In this document: piece after piece, positions 1 through 13,424 of the stretch
How positions within the stretch are numbered: position 1 is the stretch's first letter
Layout of the letters: the number at the start of each line of letters is the position of its first letter
Assembly (NCBI GenBank): GCA_008694505.1
Contig: VZDJ01007747.1
Span: forward strand, 6,604,399 to 6,668,398
DNA: 64,000 nt
DNA from: Cyanoderma ruficeps
Lineage: Eukaryota > Chordata > Aves > Passeriformes > Timaliidae
Reading direction: 5' to 3'
Notes under the pieces: generated by a model
Database searches by the model: none
What the model was told of the DNA's origin: nothing
What the model saw: the letters and a program-made list of their open reading frames with translations, nothing else
Position numbers and translations under genes: made by a program

Positions 1-1312
1 TGAAACACACTCTATGTAATTCAAAATGTAAGAATATTAAAAAGTATGATGATTTTTAAATCTGGTTAACAAATAGAATGCAATTTAAATTATGGTTAAA
101 TAGATTTTTACAATCAAATACATTAACTCATTTTCTTAAAAGGACAAACTGCAGGAAGTATGCACTACTGTTGCATACATTTTGGCATTACTAAGTGCTA
201 AGACATCAGACAACCACCCAAAGGAGCAGGCTGAAAGAGCATTTGCATCCTTTATTAATCTGGAATTGTTTCATTTAAGAAAATTTCTCACTGACCTGAG
301 TGTAAAAAGCTAATTTTGCCTTGAGAGCACTAGAGTAGATTTCTAAAGGATGGCATGTGTAGTGTAGTACGTGAGGGGGAAGCTTATGAAGACTGGATCA
401 AAGTGATGTGAAGCATCAGGGAACAGCCTAAACCAGATCTACTAAGAACAGAGGTTGCAAATGTTTAGAGTTAGAAGGTTGGCCATGATACTGGGCCAGA
501 GAAAAAGGTCCTTGATGGAATCATGGGCTGATGTCAGAGTCTGAGCCAAGAGGCCAGCCTAGAAGGAAAAGCCACAGAAGAGTTGGCGGTTATTACTCTC
601 CATGTTTGCCTCCAGAGCTTAGAAGTAAATCCAAAACTCCTCAGCCCTACCATTCTTTTGGCATTGCTAAACACTTCTCAAATCCATAGGCAAAACATTT
701 CATCACCAACAATGATCTGTCAATTCAAGCACAGAATTCAACACTGTACGTCTTGCCTTCTTTTCATGGATCAAGTATCACCAGGGACATTCAGCATTGG
801 AGACAAGCAAGCTTGGGAAGAAGGACACCCCAGTCCCACCCTCAGTTCCTAGAAAATAACACGTGCTGTCCTAGAAGATTAGTCTTAAATTTGAAAAGTC
901 AAAATCTCAGAAGTATGGTGGTCCACACAACCCTAATTTAGCCATTTAAGCAATGAAAAAGTCATTAACTGCAAGATCACATACTATATTTATCCACAAG
1001 GCATCTTAATCAGGGCAGAAAGTAGATCTGCTCTAAGGATTGACTCAAAGATGTGTGCTGAAGAGCCTGCTTGCAAGACTTTTACTTGTTGCACAGTTTT
1101 GAAAGAAAGACATCATTAAGGAATACAAAAGATGGTCTCATACTTTAGATAGCAAACTTACTTTGGGGAACTGGACCCTACTTTTGTTTTCTCTGAGTAT
1201 TCTCGGTCACCTGTACAGGTCAGTCCCCAGAAGTTTCCAGCAGGTTAGTGGATCTGATGTTAGCAGATTTGTCTTCACGACAATCTTCAGGCAGCTTTTG
1301 CACTGCACTTAC
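1..1312. other. Non-coding spacer left of the first exon candidate
   Basis: AT-rich sequence with only short open frames, on either strand, that lack start context or good splice sites. I see no repeat family, RNA gene or promoter here. If the minus-strand exon that follows is real, this stretch is the beginning of its downstream intron. Confidence 0.5.
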
Positions 1313-1509
1313 AGATAGATCCAGTCTGGATTCCTTAGGGTCTGCATCTGTATCATGGAATTAATATAATCCTTGTCTCCATACACAAAGTTCCACAGTG
1401 AATTAGCTGCATCACTATGGTAATACATGAGAACATCTGAATAAATTTCCGATTCTGCCTTCAGAGAGTGTTTGAACAGCATGTAGTCAACAAGGAATGG
1501 CACCGCACA
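1313..1509 (-). CDS. Candidate internal exon of an unidentified minus-strand gene
   Basis: Read on the minus strand, this 197-bp block is open throughout. It is preceded by TGTTGTACAG (acceptor, with a modest pyrimidine tract) and followed directly by GTAAGT, a perfect donor. It starts in phase 0 and ends with two bases of a split codon. The 65-residue peptide begins CAVPFLVDYMLFKHSLKAE and ends MQTLRNPDWIY. It has a mixed, non-repetitive composition rich in Tyr, Asp and Met, with no signal peptide, membrane segment or motif I recognise. The frame closes at a TAA that spans the donor, as expected when reading into an intron. I do not know the family, so no function is offered. It could be a chance open frame, but it has the cleanest pair of splice sites in the window. 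Confidence 0.4.
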
Positions 1510-2819
1510 CTGTACAACATGCACAAAATATTGAATTAAGGTTGTAAGGGCAACATTTATTCTGACATTTCTTACATTGCGAGTTCTGCTCTCTGCAATC
1601 TTAATGCTCTTTTAATATTGTTTCTCAGGATAATGTTTTTATAAAAATGTAATCTAAGTACCCATCCATATAATAACATTTTATTACTTTGCCAATGTCA
1701 AAGTCAAAAGAAATACTGGGATTTCTGAAGCAGCTAGCCAACTTTTAAAGTAAAATATACATAGCTCTCTTGAGTATCTTAAACTGAGGATGAAACCCGA
1801 TACTCATATAAAATTTCATTAAGTCTTCATGGAAACATCTATGAATTGAGATTAGAATTAAAAAAAGAAAAGAAGACTATCACTTATATCACCCTCAGAT
1901 TTTAGAAATATGACTGTATCTTCTATTGTATACAGGTGTAACTTATTCACTCATCTTATTACGTTCTCTTTATCTGCATTAGGCTCAAATGTGAAGACAT
2001 ATATTTTCTGTTACTCTCATAATGCATTAATTTCAATGAGAATAAAATTTAAAATATTTACATACAGCTCCAATAGAAAATTTTACTTGTATTCTTGTCT
2101 CAAGACAGCTATGCCGGTGATGATCGTATGAAAATGAAGAGAAGAAACAGCTTTTGCATTTCTTGTAGTACCATTAACATACCGGAAAAGTAATAACTTT
2201 CAAGGACTGCGGCTGGTTCATCAACAGCTGCACTTAATTGGCCCTTCTGCTAATTTGCAGTGCTTAAAAACCTATCAAATGACACTTCTAATCCACAGCG
2301 TACTCTGTGATTATAAACTGATTAAACTCTATGATCTCTCACCGCCTTGTAAATACTTCTGTCACCTTTTTCAACAGAAATTAGTCACAATTATTTCCTT
2401 TGCATGTATACTGTGTTGTTTGCTTAAGATAACTCCTTCGACTCCTAAAAGCAGTTGTAATTGTTAGGTTATTGCCATTATCTAGGCAGTGCAGGAGTTA
2501 TTTTTGTTAATGTCTCTACATTTACTAGAGCAGGTAGTATGGATAAGGTTGGCCTAAGAAGAGCAAACAGAGATGCCTATTTTGTTAACAAATGCTTCTT
2601 GGAGTTCTGTACCAGTGTAATAGTACTCCTAGGCTTCCAGTTGCCTGTCTAGTGAACCTGAGGCAAGCTATCACAAGTGAAAGCATCTGCAGATATCTCT
2701 CTTAAAACCAGCAGGAACAGAGTGTTTTCAGACAGTTATTCGAATGCCAGACTCATTTGTATAACTTGTACCTTATTCAGAGATGATTAAGTCTGGCCCC
2801 TTGGTGATCTTTGCCAACA
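1510..2819. other. AT-rich spacer
   Basis: No gene or repeat recognised. Open frames on the plus strand are short and lack supporting signals. It would be upstream intron of the 1313-1509 exon candidate if that is real. Confidence 0.45.
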
Positions 2820-2972
2820 AGTATCATGGAATGGTTGTCTTTGGAAGGGACCTCTGGAGACCATCTAGTTCAACCCCTGCTCAGACTGGGGTTGGCTGGA
2901 GTCCACTCAGGCTTTTAATGTCTCCAAGGAAGGAGATTCCTTGTGCCATTGCTCACAGTAAAAAAGGCTTTA
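2820..2972 (-). mobile_element. CR1 LINE 3' fragment, reverse orientation
   Basis: From the left end the plus strand reads ATCATGGAATGGTTG, then GGAAGGGACCTCTGGAGACC, then ATCTAGTTCAACCCCTGC. This is the reverse complement of the 3' end of avian CR1 (GGTTGAACTAGATGGTCTCCAGAGGTCCCTTCC...). Further right, AAGGAAGGAGATTCC matches the CR1 segment for GGAATCTCCTTCCTTGGAGA. Only the last 150 bp or so of the element is present, with many substitutions and at least one deletion, so it is an old, 5'-truncated and inactive copy. CR1 copies of this kind are typical of birds and other sauropsids. Confidence 0.85.
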
Positions 2973-5158
2973 CTTATGCTTAAGTGGAATTTCAAATGGA
3001 TCTCAATGGAGTGTTATGGATCTCAACACTTTTGAGAACAAAAAATGCCTCAGGCCACTTGTCTGTTGCTTAAAGTCAAGAAAGCATGTAGCTATGTCTT
3101 TTGCTTTAAACTTTGTGGGTCTTTTACTAATGTAAGTTTAACAGAAGGTAAGCTCTTCAAAAATCTCAATAGATGTCTATCCCCATTTCTACATACATAG
3201 CATATTCAAAGGAATCCAGCTTCTACCAACTTTTAAAACAGGATCATGTGCCTCTACAGTGTACAGTGTAATTTTCACACTCATGTTCATTTGTTGCAGA
3301 TTGATTTAGTATGTAGCTGGATGATATAAGTGTGCATCACCTTAATTAATGGAATTCAAGCATTTAAATAAGAAATATTCAGGAAAAAAATGCTCATTTC
3401 TGAATATCACTTTTGAAATGCAAATCTGAGAATGAGCAGATTGAAGGTCAGGTTTTGAATGTAATTTATGGTCACTATAAATAAATCATGAACAAGATTA
3501 ATTTGAAGGGAAAAATGCTAATTTCTGATTTCATTTTAAAATTCCCTATTGGCCATATTCTATAATTTTTTTCTTTCATTTCAAAAAAATGCATTAAAAA
3601 TCACTTTGTAAAAATAATTTTGAAAATAGATGTTTTGGAGTTTTTCTCTTGCTGCTGTGCCTCTATTTCTGCAATTATTTTTCCTTATGCATGTGTGCTT
3701 TCCCACAATACAGGAGTTATTCCAGTTTACGTAACATAATCCAACAAGGAAACACAAACAGCACTTTTTTACTCAAAACCAATGTCAGCTTGTAAAACAT
3801 CTCAAACCACTAAACTTGTAGTGACCTTTCATGCAGTACATGGGTAAAATTCTTTATAACTAGTGTAAAATGCTAAGAAATTGTAATCTATACTGCAAAA
3901 ACTACTGCAGAAGGAAAGATAGAGTACACAGACAATTCACAATATCTCTTACCTAATTTTAGATTTGTCTTCCTATCTGCCTTCCTTTCTATGCAACTGC
4001 TATCAATATAGAGGTCACAAACATTTGCATTGTAAAGGAGTACTTGAAACATTTGAGAGTAGCAAAATACAGAGTAGCTGGAACTTTCTGTATCCCAGCC
4101 CTTGCACCTCTGCCTTCCCTTTTCACTCCCTCAGGGGTCCATCTGGACTGAGATTACTGATTGCTGTATGCTATTTATTTGGTTATTCACTGGGCATACA
4201 AACATTCATTCCCTCTGTCGTCCACCATAAATCTATTCTGAAATTAGAAAATGAAATATTTCGCTTTCTGTGTTAATGCTTGCAGGTTTGGGAGTTTTTT
4301 CCCCTAGTTAAAACTCCTTTTAGGGCTGTTTTTGCAATAACCCAGCCCAAAATCTCACAATAAGACTGTACAAGATATTACAGTTCTTGTGGAAATATTG
4401 CTTTTCTTACTTTAAACATATCAGCAGAAATGCTTCATCAGTTAAGCAGATCTGTACTCTTACAGTATGTCTTATAAAACCTCACGTCTTCAGGATTCTC
4501 TAGTACTTGAAGCAACATCTAAAAAATCCATAATATCTGTTCTCGTGTTTTAATTCTTTTGGATATCCCAGTTTTATGACAGTCTTTATCTTATGCCAGC
4601 TTTCTGAGAGTCACTTGGCACAGCAGCAAACTCTCATTGGTTTCTGAATAAAACATGTACCTATTCTGTAGTTCTCAAGCACTCCACATTATGTCAAGTA
4701 CTTCAAATTTAATGGAGAATGTTAACTAGACTCTGCCTGTTTGCCAGGGCTTCAGCTAGTTAGAATTTTAATTAAAATTTTAGGATAAATTTATTTATTT
4801 ATTTACATTCCAGTGGAAGTGGCCCTTTAGAAATCCCCTTCTCTGAAAACAGCATTGTTCAGACTCTGTATGGGGTTGAGGAAAATAGGGTGACTGCCTT
4901 CTAATAACACAACATGGGAAAAACCAGCACTCAAGGCTGAATGGAAAAAAGAATTAGATAGATGGGAAAGAGAAATGGGGACAGGAACAAAAAAAATCTT
5001 CATTTTCCTTTTAAGACTGTGCCCATAGATACCAGGTCTGTAGCCAAAAATTCATGATTTACAATTACCAGCTTAACTATAAAACAAGAAGATCTTTTGA
5101 ACTGCAATTCACAATAATTTTATTATAACTGCAAAGCAAAATGTCCCTCAAGGTCTTT

Positions 5159-5170
5159 TGACCTTTGACA
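5159..5170. promoter_or_regulatory. DR1-like nuclear-receptor motif
   Basis: TGACCTTTGACA differs in one base from the ideal direct repeat bound by HNF4, COUP-TF and RXR heterodimers (TGACCTTTGACC). A 12-mer this close to consensus can occur by chance in 64 kb. There is no promoter context. Confidence 0.15.
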
Positions 5171-8100
5171 ACACCTCAGAAATTCAGTTCTTCATAACAA
5201 GAGTTACTGGACATCACTAATGGAATTATGAAAGCACAGGGAGTGATCTGATATGAATGCAAATGACTGAGTCAAAACATAGGAAAGACATTAGGATGTT
5301 TCATTTAGGATTTAGGATGTTCCATTTGTTCTTACAGACTCCTTAGGTTTTTTAAGTCCTTGTAGAGTAAGCTCCTCCCAAAGGTGTATGAAACAGGATG
5401 TGGTTGGTGTTAGTTTGTTGAATTTCTTTGAAGGAGGAAATGCAGGTGGAGAGGGACAGAACGAATGGTCCTTGCTAGGACCTTCTCTAGCACAAAGAGA
5501 AGGGCACTTGACTGATGCTGGCAGAAGTAGGATACAGAGGACAGAAATTGTGAAGCCTGCATGGAGTGAAGACAGTGAAAGTGGGGGTCACTTAAGTTGA
5601 CAGTGTCTTTCTGCATATCAGCAAGCAGGCATCTCAGGTGCAGGAAATATCTGAACCCACTCTCAGTGGCTCACAGCAGTGAGATACAACTTCATTAAAT
5701 AATCAAATGGCAGGAAAAAGATGAGGTGCTAACCAGGGACATGACATTCAAAAGCTAGTATTGAATTAAGTTTTGGGTTTTTTCTTCATAAAAAATTAGA
5801 CACACATATATAATCATATAAACAGAGTGTAAGAGTTAGGGAATTGTCTTTAGAGAGGAGCTAATGTCTCCATTCTGCAAGCTGGAAGGTTATTGCCTAG
5901 ATTGCTCCCCCTCTCTGAAGTTTCTTTTATCCCTTGAGCTGCACAATCATGCTCAGACTTTTCCAGACTGTACCCAAATCCTCTTTCATAGAAATCTCTC
6001 TGGTAGGACTCTGAAGACTCAGTTTCTTCTCCAGTTCTGTGTTTACATTGTGCAACATCACTAAGATTTGAAAGTATCAGCTTGGACAAAACCCCTAATT
6101 CCCCACATCACTTACTTTACATCTAGGCTGAAATGACCCTCTCAGATATGCAGAAGGCCTAGCCAAAGATAATGGAGAAGAATTAATACAAGGAAATAAA
6201 TGCTCCAGTATTCAGTAAATCATTTAATTAGTTAGTTACATTGTACAGAGTGAATTAGATTACTTACACTACGCTATGTACTAAAAGTAACCTAACTATG
6301 AATTAAGCCTATTTCAATACTGATATTAAATAAAGTATAAAAGCACATTTACTCCGCTCATATACCACTGCTAGTCCTGGACAGAACAAGACATTTTCTT
6401 ATTATGGTTTATTTCAATGTTGAATATTTTCTCTCTGTTTCAACAGGAGGTTTCACTTGCATGTAACTTTGATTCTTATCTGTCATTTCCTACAAATGAA
6501 AACATGAAAAACAGAATGAAAAACACCCATACAGACAAAAGTAACAGTATTATCCAGAGCAGGACACATCCTGGAGTTTGAAGCACTAGCCCAAAAGGAA
6601 AAAAAAAAGAGTATGTTTCAGTCTATAGCTCTTAATGAAGCAAGGCCCCAGACCAAGCCTCAGGCCTCGATATGTTAGCAACCATTAGGAGCTATTTACT
6701 CCTCTGTCAAGTCTCCTCTCCAGTCCATTCTTACCTTATTTTACAGAAGTGCCATCCTTTATGTAGGACATGATCCTAAGGGGAAGATTTTCAGTTTATG
6801 TTTTTTATCACTGGTTTAGGTTAAATTGAAGCAAAATTAAACCCAAGCAAAAGCCTTGTTTTGTTCCTGGTCCTTTTTCATTACTATTAGCAACTAAAAA
6901 ACCTGCACATTCAAGTCCCCATAGGGATAAAGATACTCTTCTACAGATAGAGATCAAAACAGATTGCTCCCTGCTTGAAGTATGTGGAACCAGGCAGTGT
7001 TGTAGCTCAGTCATAATTCCCTTCTTGACCTACTCCCTGGGTATTAGAGCAGTGCATAACCCACTTTCAGGCCATATAAATTCACCACATCATTGTTAAT
7101 AATTGCTATGGGCCTTTGTGATTTTTTCTGTCATTTTATAAATACGAGCAAACCCACAGCTCTGATAACTAAATCAGCATTTATGACTTTGATGCTATTT
7201 CCAGTATAATATGTAGCGTGGCCTCTTGGTACTGCTTCGATTCTACAAAGTGCAGCAGTATTTCTTTTTCCTTGTTGTGCATGTATAAAATACTGGAGAG
7301 CTGGCTTTCAGCAAGAATTAAGGTTATTCAGACACTGAAAGGCACTTTCTGAAAGAAGGTTATTTGAAACATCTTTAATGTGAAGAGTCACACAAATAAA
7401 ATGAGGATTTTTCGTAAAAAAAGGAAGTAAACCTAAAGTTATGTCCTTGAATATTTTCAGTTTCACAAAAAATTCACCTCGAGGATCTATTAGGAAGTAA
7501 CACCAGTCTAAATTTTGCAGATTTCTTCAATAAGTATTTGGATTTCAAACTGATGCAAAATAAATGTTTTGCAATAAAATGTGTCAGTAAATTATTAGAG
7601 GGCCCACTGGCTACTACTTCTTTTGTCAGTGCTCCTTTTTTACAGTGGTTAGAAAATTATATCAATAGATTTCTATTGAATTTTGTAGATAACTCCAGAA
7701 AATAGGAAAGGAAGGAGAAAAAACTGGTGCTGTTTGAATGCCATGATCCAAACCAATATATCCCATTACAATTAAATATGTGATAATATATGTGAGAAAT
7801 GAACAATTCAACTATTTTTAGAGAATGAATGTCTCAAAAAACAGTCCCTCACAAATGACTTGTAGGTCACTGTAAAGTTAGCTGCCTCAGTGTGAACTCT
7901 TCCTAGAGTGTCTTTCTAGCTGAGCAAATAAATTCTTTACAGTGTTATGAAAGAAGATGTGTCAAATAAAAGTAGGAAAGCATTAGTGTCTCTGTACACA
8001 CCACCAGCAAATATCAGTGTTAGAATGCATTTTTTGAATGGCCCCAGGGAAACAAGCAAACATTGAGAAACAACAGAAGTCCATAATTATTAAGAGATTA

Positions 8101-8442
8101 TAAAACCAAACTATGATATCAAGCTGATCAGGCTTAACTATTCTGTTTATTTAAGAGGCCAAAACATGGCTCAAACACAGTGCATCCTTATTTGCACATA
8201 AAAAAGGCATTAAAAGAAAAACTTAACAAGACTCAATGGCTACAAAAAACCCAGAAAAATTCAGCCTGGAAAAAAAGCAGAAGGGTGTATATAAGCAAGT
8301 TTTAAAACAATCTATTTGCAGAGGGTCTTAAACTCAGTTGTATGTCTCCTGTCAGACAAGATTGTGCATCTTACTAAAAGATGTGCTCAGCAAGCTTTCA
8401 CAGTGCTCTCCAAATCTGAAATAGTTTGCTACATGAGGATCT

Positions 8443-8503
8443 GTAACCTTAGCATTTGAAGAATTTTTATATNGTAACCTTATCATTTGAAGAATTTTTA
8501 TAT
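8443..8503. repeat. 30-bp direct duplication around a single N (assembly join)
   Basis: GTAACCTTAGCATTTGAAGA and the ten bases after it occur twice, separated only by an N at 8473. The copies differ at one position (G against T). Two nearly identical flanks around one undetermined base is the usual sign of contig ends that overlap but were not merged, rather than a biological repeat. Confidence 0.75.
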
Positions 8504-11500
8504 TTCACAGACTTTAAATTTATCAATTCCTTTAAGTAATAAAGATTTATAAAACCATAAACATCAGTTGGCTAACATTGATTTTTGCTCATTTTGATAT
8601 TTCTTGTTTAAATTTCTGATGAATAGGAACCCTAAGCAGTAGAGTATACTTTCACTACTTAGACAGAACACATAAAATATAGGAAAAAGTATTAATTAAA
8701 CAGTAGAAATAGCATTTTTTTTTAATTACCAGGCAGGTTGGCCATGTTATTATTGTTCATCTGCTCTTCAGTGTACAATCTGCTCTAACTCCCAGCAGCA
8801 ACCTCTTTGAAAGAAAATTGCTCCTTAAGTAGTGATCTGAACTTCTTGACAACAATGATTACTATTTAATCTCTTGCCATGTATTATTTCAAGATCCCTC
8901 ATGTTGTTCTTTAAAGGAAAATTCTAAAATGAATTATGAGTCAAAAAATTCATTATTCCTTCTCCAAGATCTTCCTGGATGCTTTTCCCAGCACTGAGGT
9001 TTCCCCAGCTGCAGGGCTTTAGGTTTTTCTCTGTCCTGGACCTGGCAACCCCCCTCACTTGTTAAACTTAAGTCCTTCTGCAGTCAATAAAAAAGACTTT
9101 TTTTTCTTTCCCTTAATTTTTGAAGGCATTTCTCAGAGCATAGCTAACAGACAGAGAAACAATCTGAATGGAGGTGGACAGAGTTCAGTTAGGAGATGTG
9201 GATTTAGGCTCTGCCTCCAGATAGAAGGACCTGGTGTCTAGGGAGCAGGTTGGGTAAGAGGAATGTCTTCTGTCATTGAAGCTGCGTCAGTACTGAGGTG
9301 AGTGTTTTAGCCGCAGAGTTATTTTAGTTTGGGCAGGGAATCAGGGAATACCTATTTTGACTACAGAGTTTTTGGCAGACTGGCTTATGACTTGCAGTCT
9401 GACCCAAGAATTTGATTTTTTTTTTATAAGAACCAATTGAAAGTGCTAGGGAAAATATGGAGAGAGGTGTCAAATGAACAACCGTTTTAAAACTGTCAGA
9501 GGCTCATAAATTATGGAGCAAGGTATCACTGAGGACCTGAATAGTAACATCTCAAGTTGTATTATTGATTCTGCACTTTCCCAAACTGGCAAAAAACCCC
9601 AAAAACCCCCAGAACAAGTAGCAGCTGCCATGGCTAGGTTTGCCTGCACACGTAGTTTCCCTAGCTAAGTTCCCAATGGCACATCATAACGAATGCAGGC
9701 TATGTCTATTGATATTCAAGCCTTTTTTTCCTGCAAGAATGTATAAGGCTTTTGAAATCAGATTTGACAACAGTTATGACATGCTATGCAAATATTGTCA
9801 AGCCTGCTTCCATTGACTGTAGTGGAAAAGCCTGAACTTGAAACTGTTTATAATAAACTTCCTTAGTGAAGAAAAGCTAAACATTCAATTAATAAATATT
9901 CCTGTGAAAGATGAACAACTGACAGAAAAGAAGTTTTAAGTAACATCTGTCAAAAACAAAAGGACACACAAAAAGAAACAAATAGAGCTCTAGATAAAAC
10001 AGGGTTAAAAACATTCCATAAGGTAACAAAACACACCTGTGTTGGTGAAATGAGTAATTACTGACAATGAGTCAGATGCTAATGATAGAGACTGTCTCTA
10101 AGGCATAAGAACACATCTTGGCCAAAATAACTTTCTGCTTCCTTGTATCATACCAAACTAGAAGAGGTGCCTTAGTGATCCTTCAGCAAAAAGTAGAAAA
10201 AAAGATTCTGGGAGAGAAGAACAATTTTGGATTGAAATAAAACCTTTCACAAGGACTACAGAAGTTGTTGTGAAGAATATGTGGATTGGATCAGACTGTA
10301 AAGTTTTCTTTTGTTGTTTTAAATCAATGTCTTAAAGAACATTCTGAATATTGCACAAATAATTTTGTATTATTTGGCCAGGCTAATTTTATGTTTTATA
10401 TATGGGTAGGAAAGAAATCCAAAAATCTGAGATAAGGTTGTATAGGCCAACATCTCAAAGCCTGATTGAGTACTAAACAAGAATTAAAGACGAACTGAAG
10501 AAATTATACAAATGGATAGATACTTGTGATTATAAACAGAGCTAGGGTTTTTTGGTCTTATTTATACAGTGACCAAGACTGTGAGTCTATCAAAAATAAC
10601 TTTAATGTTCTGTGTGACAGAAGCTTAAAAGCATCTCCGCTCATGAGGCATGGCAAAGGTGTTCAAACACATATGATTGTGTTTGGGAACGATGTCTAGT
10701 GGGAAACCCTGCAAGTGTTTTTAGATAGTCCATGATGAACACCTGATTCACTGTTAAGTATAAATATAATTTGAGCTAAATATTTTATTTGGTTTGTTTT
10801 CAAGTACTGTCTGTTTTTCCTCATTTTTCCTTGTCATCAGGGAATAATAGACACTTAGTTACACTTGGGTTTTTATTGTGATTTTAAAGAACACTGTTTC
10901 CTGAAGCAGTGATCTACAATAGTTACTATGAAAGTTACTGTGTTAAAGCACAAGATGTTTCTTCTTCGTGCAAGTTGTCATGACATTATGATACTCTTCA
11001 CCCCTTAGAAAAGGAAGGAGAGACTCTCTTATGGTTGTAGAATCCAGTATCTAAATCAATGATCCCAGGACCCCCAGAATACAAATAACTGGCACTATCC
11101 ATAAGTTGCCACTCGTTACATTTCTCTACATCATTAAGATGCCAAATCAGTGCAATTAGACAACTGTCTTTCCCAAATAAGTAATTACCTCACTGTAAAT
11201 TTTTAAGAATGGAAGAGCTGCTGCAAAATGGAAGAGCCCTGTGAGTTATTTCAGTGTTGGCCATCATCTTCTATCATAACTACTGACATAGAAAAGTATT
11301 CAAAGGAAAAATTTTGAAACTGGGAAAATACGAATCACAACTTCAGCAGAGTTTTCTACACACATCATTTACTTGGCCAACTGATTGTAAAACGGTAGTG
11401 GAGATTTAAGGCTAGAAGGCTTGACTGCTTTTCCTAGATTGCAGCCGCCCAAGGTTTCCTTTCAGTATGTCTGCATGCGGGGCATTCGAGTTTCAGAGTC

Positions 11501-13132
11501 TTACAAACTCTTCAGAAGGCCCAGCATGACACAGCTTGATGCTGAGATGAAATGGTGTCTCTTCTCTAAAATGAAAGCCTCACCACAGCAGCTCTGTGCC
11601 CAGCAGCACTCTCCACAGGCATCACTACATAGTCTTTGGCCCCAGAGTGACACTGCTTGTCACCTGGGGAACTGTGGTGGCTCTGTGGTGGTTTGTCTAC
11701 CCTGGGTAGGGATGTGAAAAATGTTTGATGTTATAGTACCAGTTCACTGTGAGGAAGAAATCGATAACCACTGAACTGCTAGTTTATCTGCCTCCTGTAA
11801 ATTTAGTAGATAGCATCACTGTAACATTCCTCATTTTCTATGGCATCCTAAACATGGTTGTATTACTTTCTAGATAATATAGATGGAGATAAAACACTCA
11901 TAGAGAACATAGTCAGGATAACCAATACAAAAATGGGTAGAAAATTGCTGATCAAAAGCATTTCATAAAATATAACAGCTTGAATTACTGTTCAGGTAGC
12001 ATATACACAATAAGGGAAAATCATAAGTTTCAGGTTTAGATTTTAATGAGATTTAGTTCATTATTTTATTACAATTACTGTTGCAAGGATTCCTTTACAT
12101 TTTTCCAGGAGAATTAGAGCTTAATCAATCATATTGCAGAAGATAGGCATTTTATGGAATATCTCCTTTAACAGGTTTTAAAATAATTTTAATTGATGGT
12201 AATAACTGTAAGACCTGATGCTTTCTTTTTTTCCTTTGGAGTCATGGACTCTTCCTATATTGTTAATTTCTAAATGTACTATGTAAAACCAAGATGAAGA
12301 GAAGCAAAATATTACACAACAAACTTAAATGGGATATGACTAATTTTGACTTAATTAAATTGGAGCAGAGGGGAAAAAAATTACATCTTCATAAGATTTG
12401 ATGTGAGAACAGATTTGCATGAAAAACTATAATCTGATAATTAAGGGCTAAGTATAGGACACTCTTTAGCTTTATACAGCCTCTCTAGGCCTTGTTGCTA
12501 CAAATAATAAATATTTAGGACAAAATATCTTTTTTTTCCTGACTGACTGAAAACACAAGGTTTGGTAGTGGCTTTAATAGAAACAGTAGTTTAAGGTCAG
12601 AAGCTTCTGTTTGAAGTTCTGAAACAATCAACTGACATGGGCCAAAATGCATAGATTAAAGCACTTCACCAGGAAAATCCTCAATCCATTTTTAAAACTT
12701 GTCATTAATCTATTTTCTAGAAGGATTTTGAATCATGGTAACTACAGTTCAAGTCAAACTAAATTTGGATTTTACTCTCTAAATGTCAATAGATCTTCAA
12801 GAGCTATTTGTTTTTCTTACTAAGTGGTGTTTTGTGAGATATTCCCTGCCAAAGAGTACGCTGTGAATTGTTACAGTGGGGGCTATTTTCATTCTTTTTG
12901 TGACTGAGCCTGTCCTGTGATCAAGAATGCTGGCTACATTTCTAAGGAGAAGTTTTCAGCTCAGTATCTCAAAATACAGAAGCAGAGGCTCTACTTTGGC
13001 TGTGTGCTTTGGTGCAGTTGATAAATCCAGAAAAAGATACTCCATTTAAAAACAGCAGGAACAAGAACATGAAAGGCATCCAAACTGACACATTTGAATG
13101 GTTATGTTTCCTCTTCCCAGTCCATGTCCCGT

Positions 13133-13138
13133 TTTATT
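13133..13138 (-). terminator. AATAAA polyadenylation signal downstream of the 13.2 kb open frame
   Basis: On the minus strand an exact AATAAA lies about 80 bases after the TGA that closes the 13216-13424 frame, with GT-rich sequence a few tens of bases beyond. This would suit a terminal exon, but the hexamer is common in AT-rich DNA. Confidence 0.2.
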
Positions 13139-13215
13139 GTCTTCCTGTTAGGCCTTAAGCAACTGGGTAGCCAGATAACTTATGAATGAAATAACAATCG
13201 GCCTTCATGGATTGC

Positions 13216-13424
13216 TCAGAGGTCAGATTCAGGCCATAGTATCCTGAATGCTCCCTTGGTCACTGAAAGTGTGTGGAGGGGCAATGTGGTGGCACCAGTG
13301 CTGGCTGTCAGGGGTGCCTTTAATTGGTCCCTTAATATACTATTGAAATTGTCATAAATTATTTTCTTGTTATCAGCCTTGAAGCAGATGTGAGACCCAA
13401 ACAATTCCCGTACAGTATCAGAAT
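13216..13424 (-). CDS. Candidate exon, possibly terminal, of an unidentified minus-strand gene
   Basis: The acceptor is strong: a pyrimidine-rich CCTCATCTCAACTTGCAG precedes the exon on the minus strand. The frame then runs for 68 codons plus a split first codon to TGA. The peptide starts SDTVRELFGSHICFKADNKK and ends AFRILWPESDL. No domain is recognised. It may be a terminal exon, since an AATAAA follows at 13133-13138, or it may use an internal donor such as the GTGCCA after a split Gly codon. As a terminal exon it would not belong to the same transcript as the 1313-1509 candidate further along this strand. A chance open frame remains possible. Confidence 0.27.

Larger units (their letters stand above)
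2973..13132. other. Ten-kilobase AT-rich spacer
   Basis: No open frame here has convincing exon boundaries. The longest, on the plus strand near 3965-4276 and 11421-11717, are about 100 codons and look like chance. A nuclear-receptor DR1-like motif lies at 5159-5170 and an assembly join at 8443-8503. I recognise no interspersed repeat otherwise. This is best read as intron or intergenic DNA. Confidence 0.5.

Noticed and set aside
5850..6089. Acidic, Glu/Ser-rich minus-strand frame of 79 codons
   Set aside because: The plus strand is also open over the same bases, there are no convincing splice sites, and no domain is recognisable.
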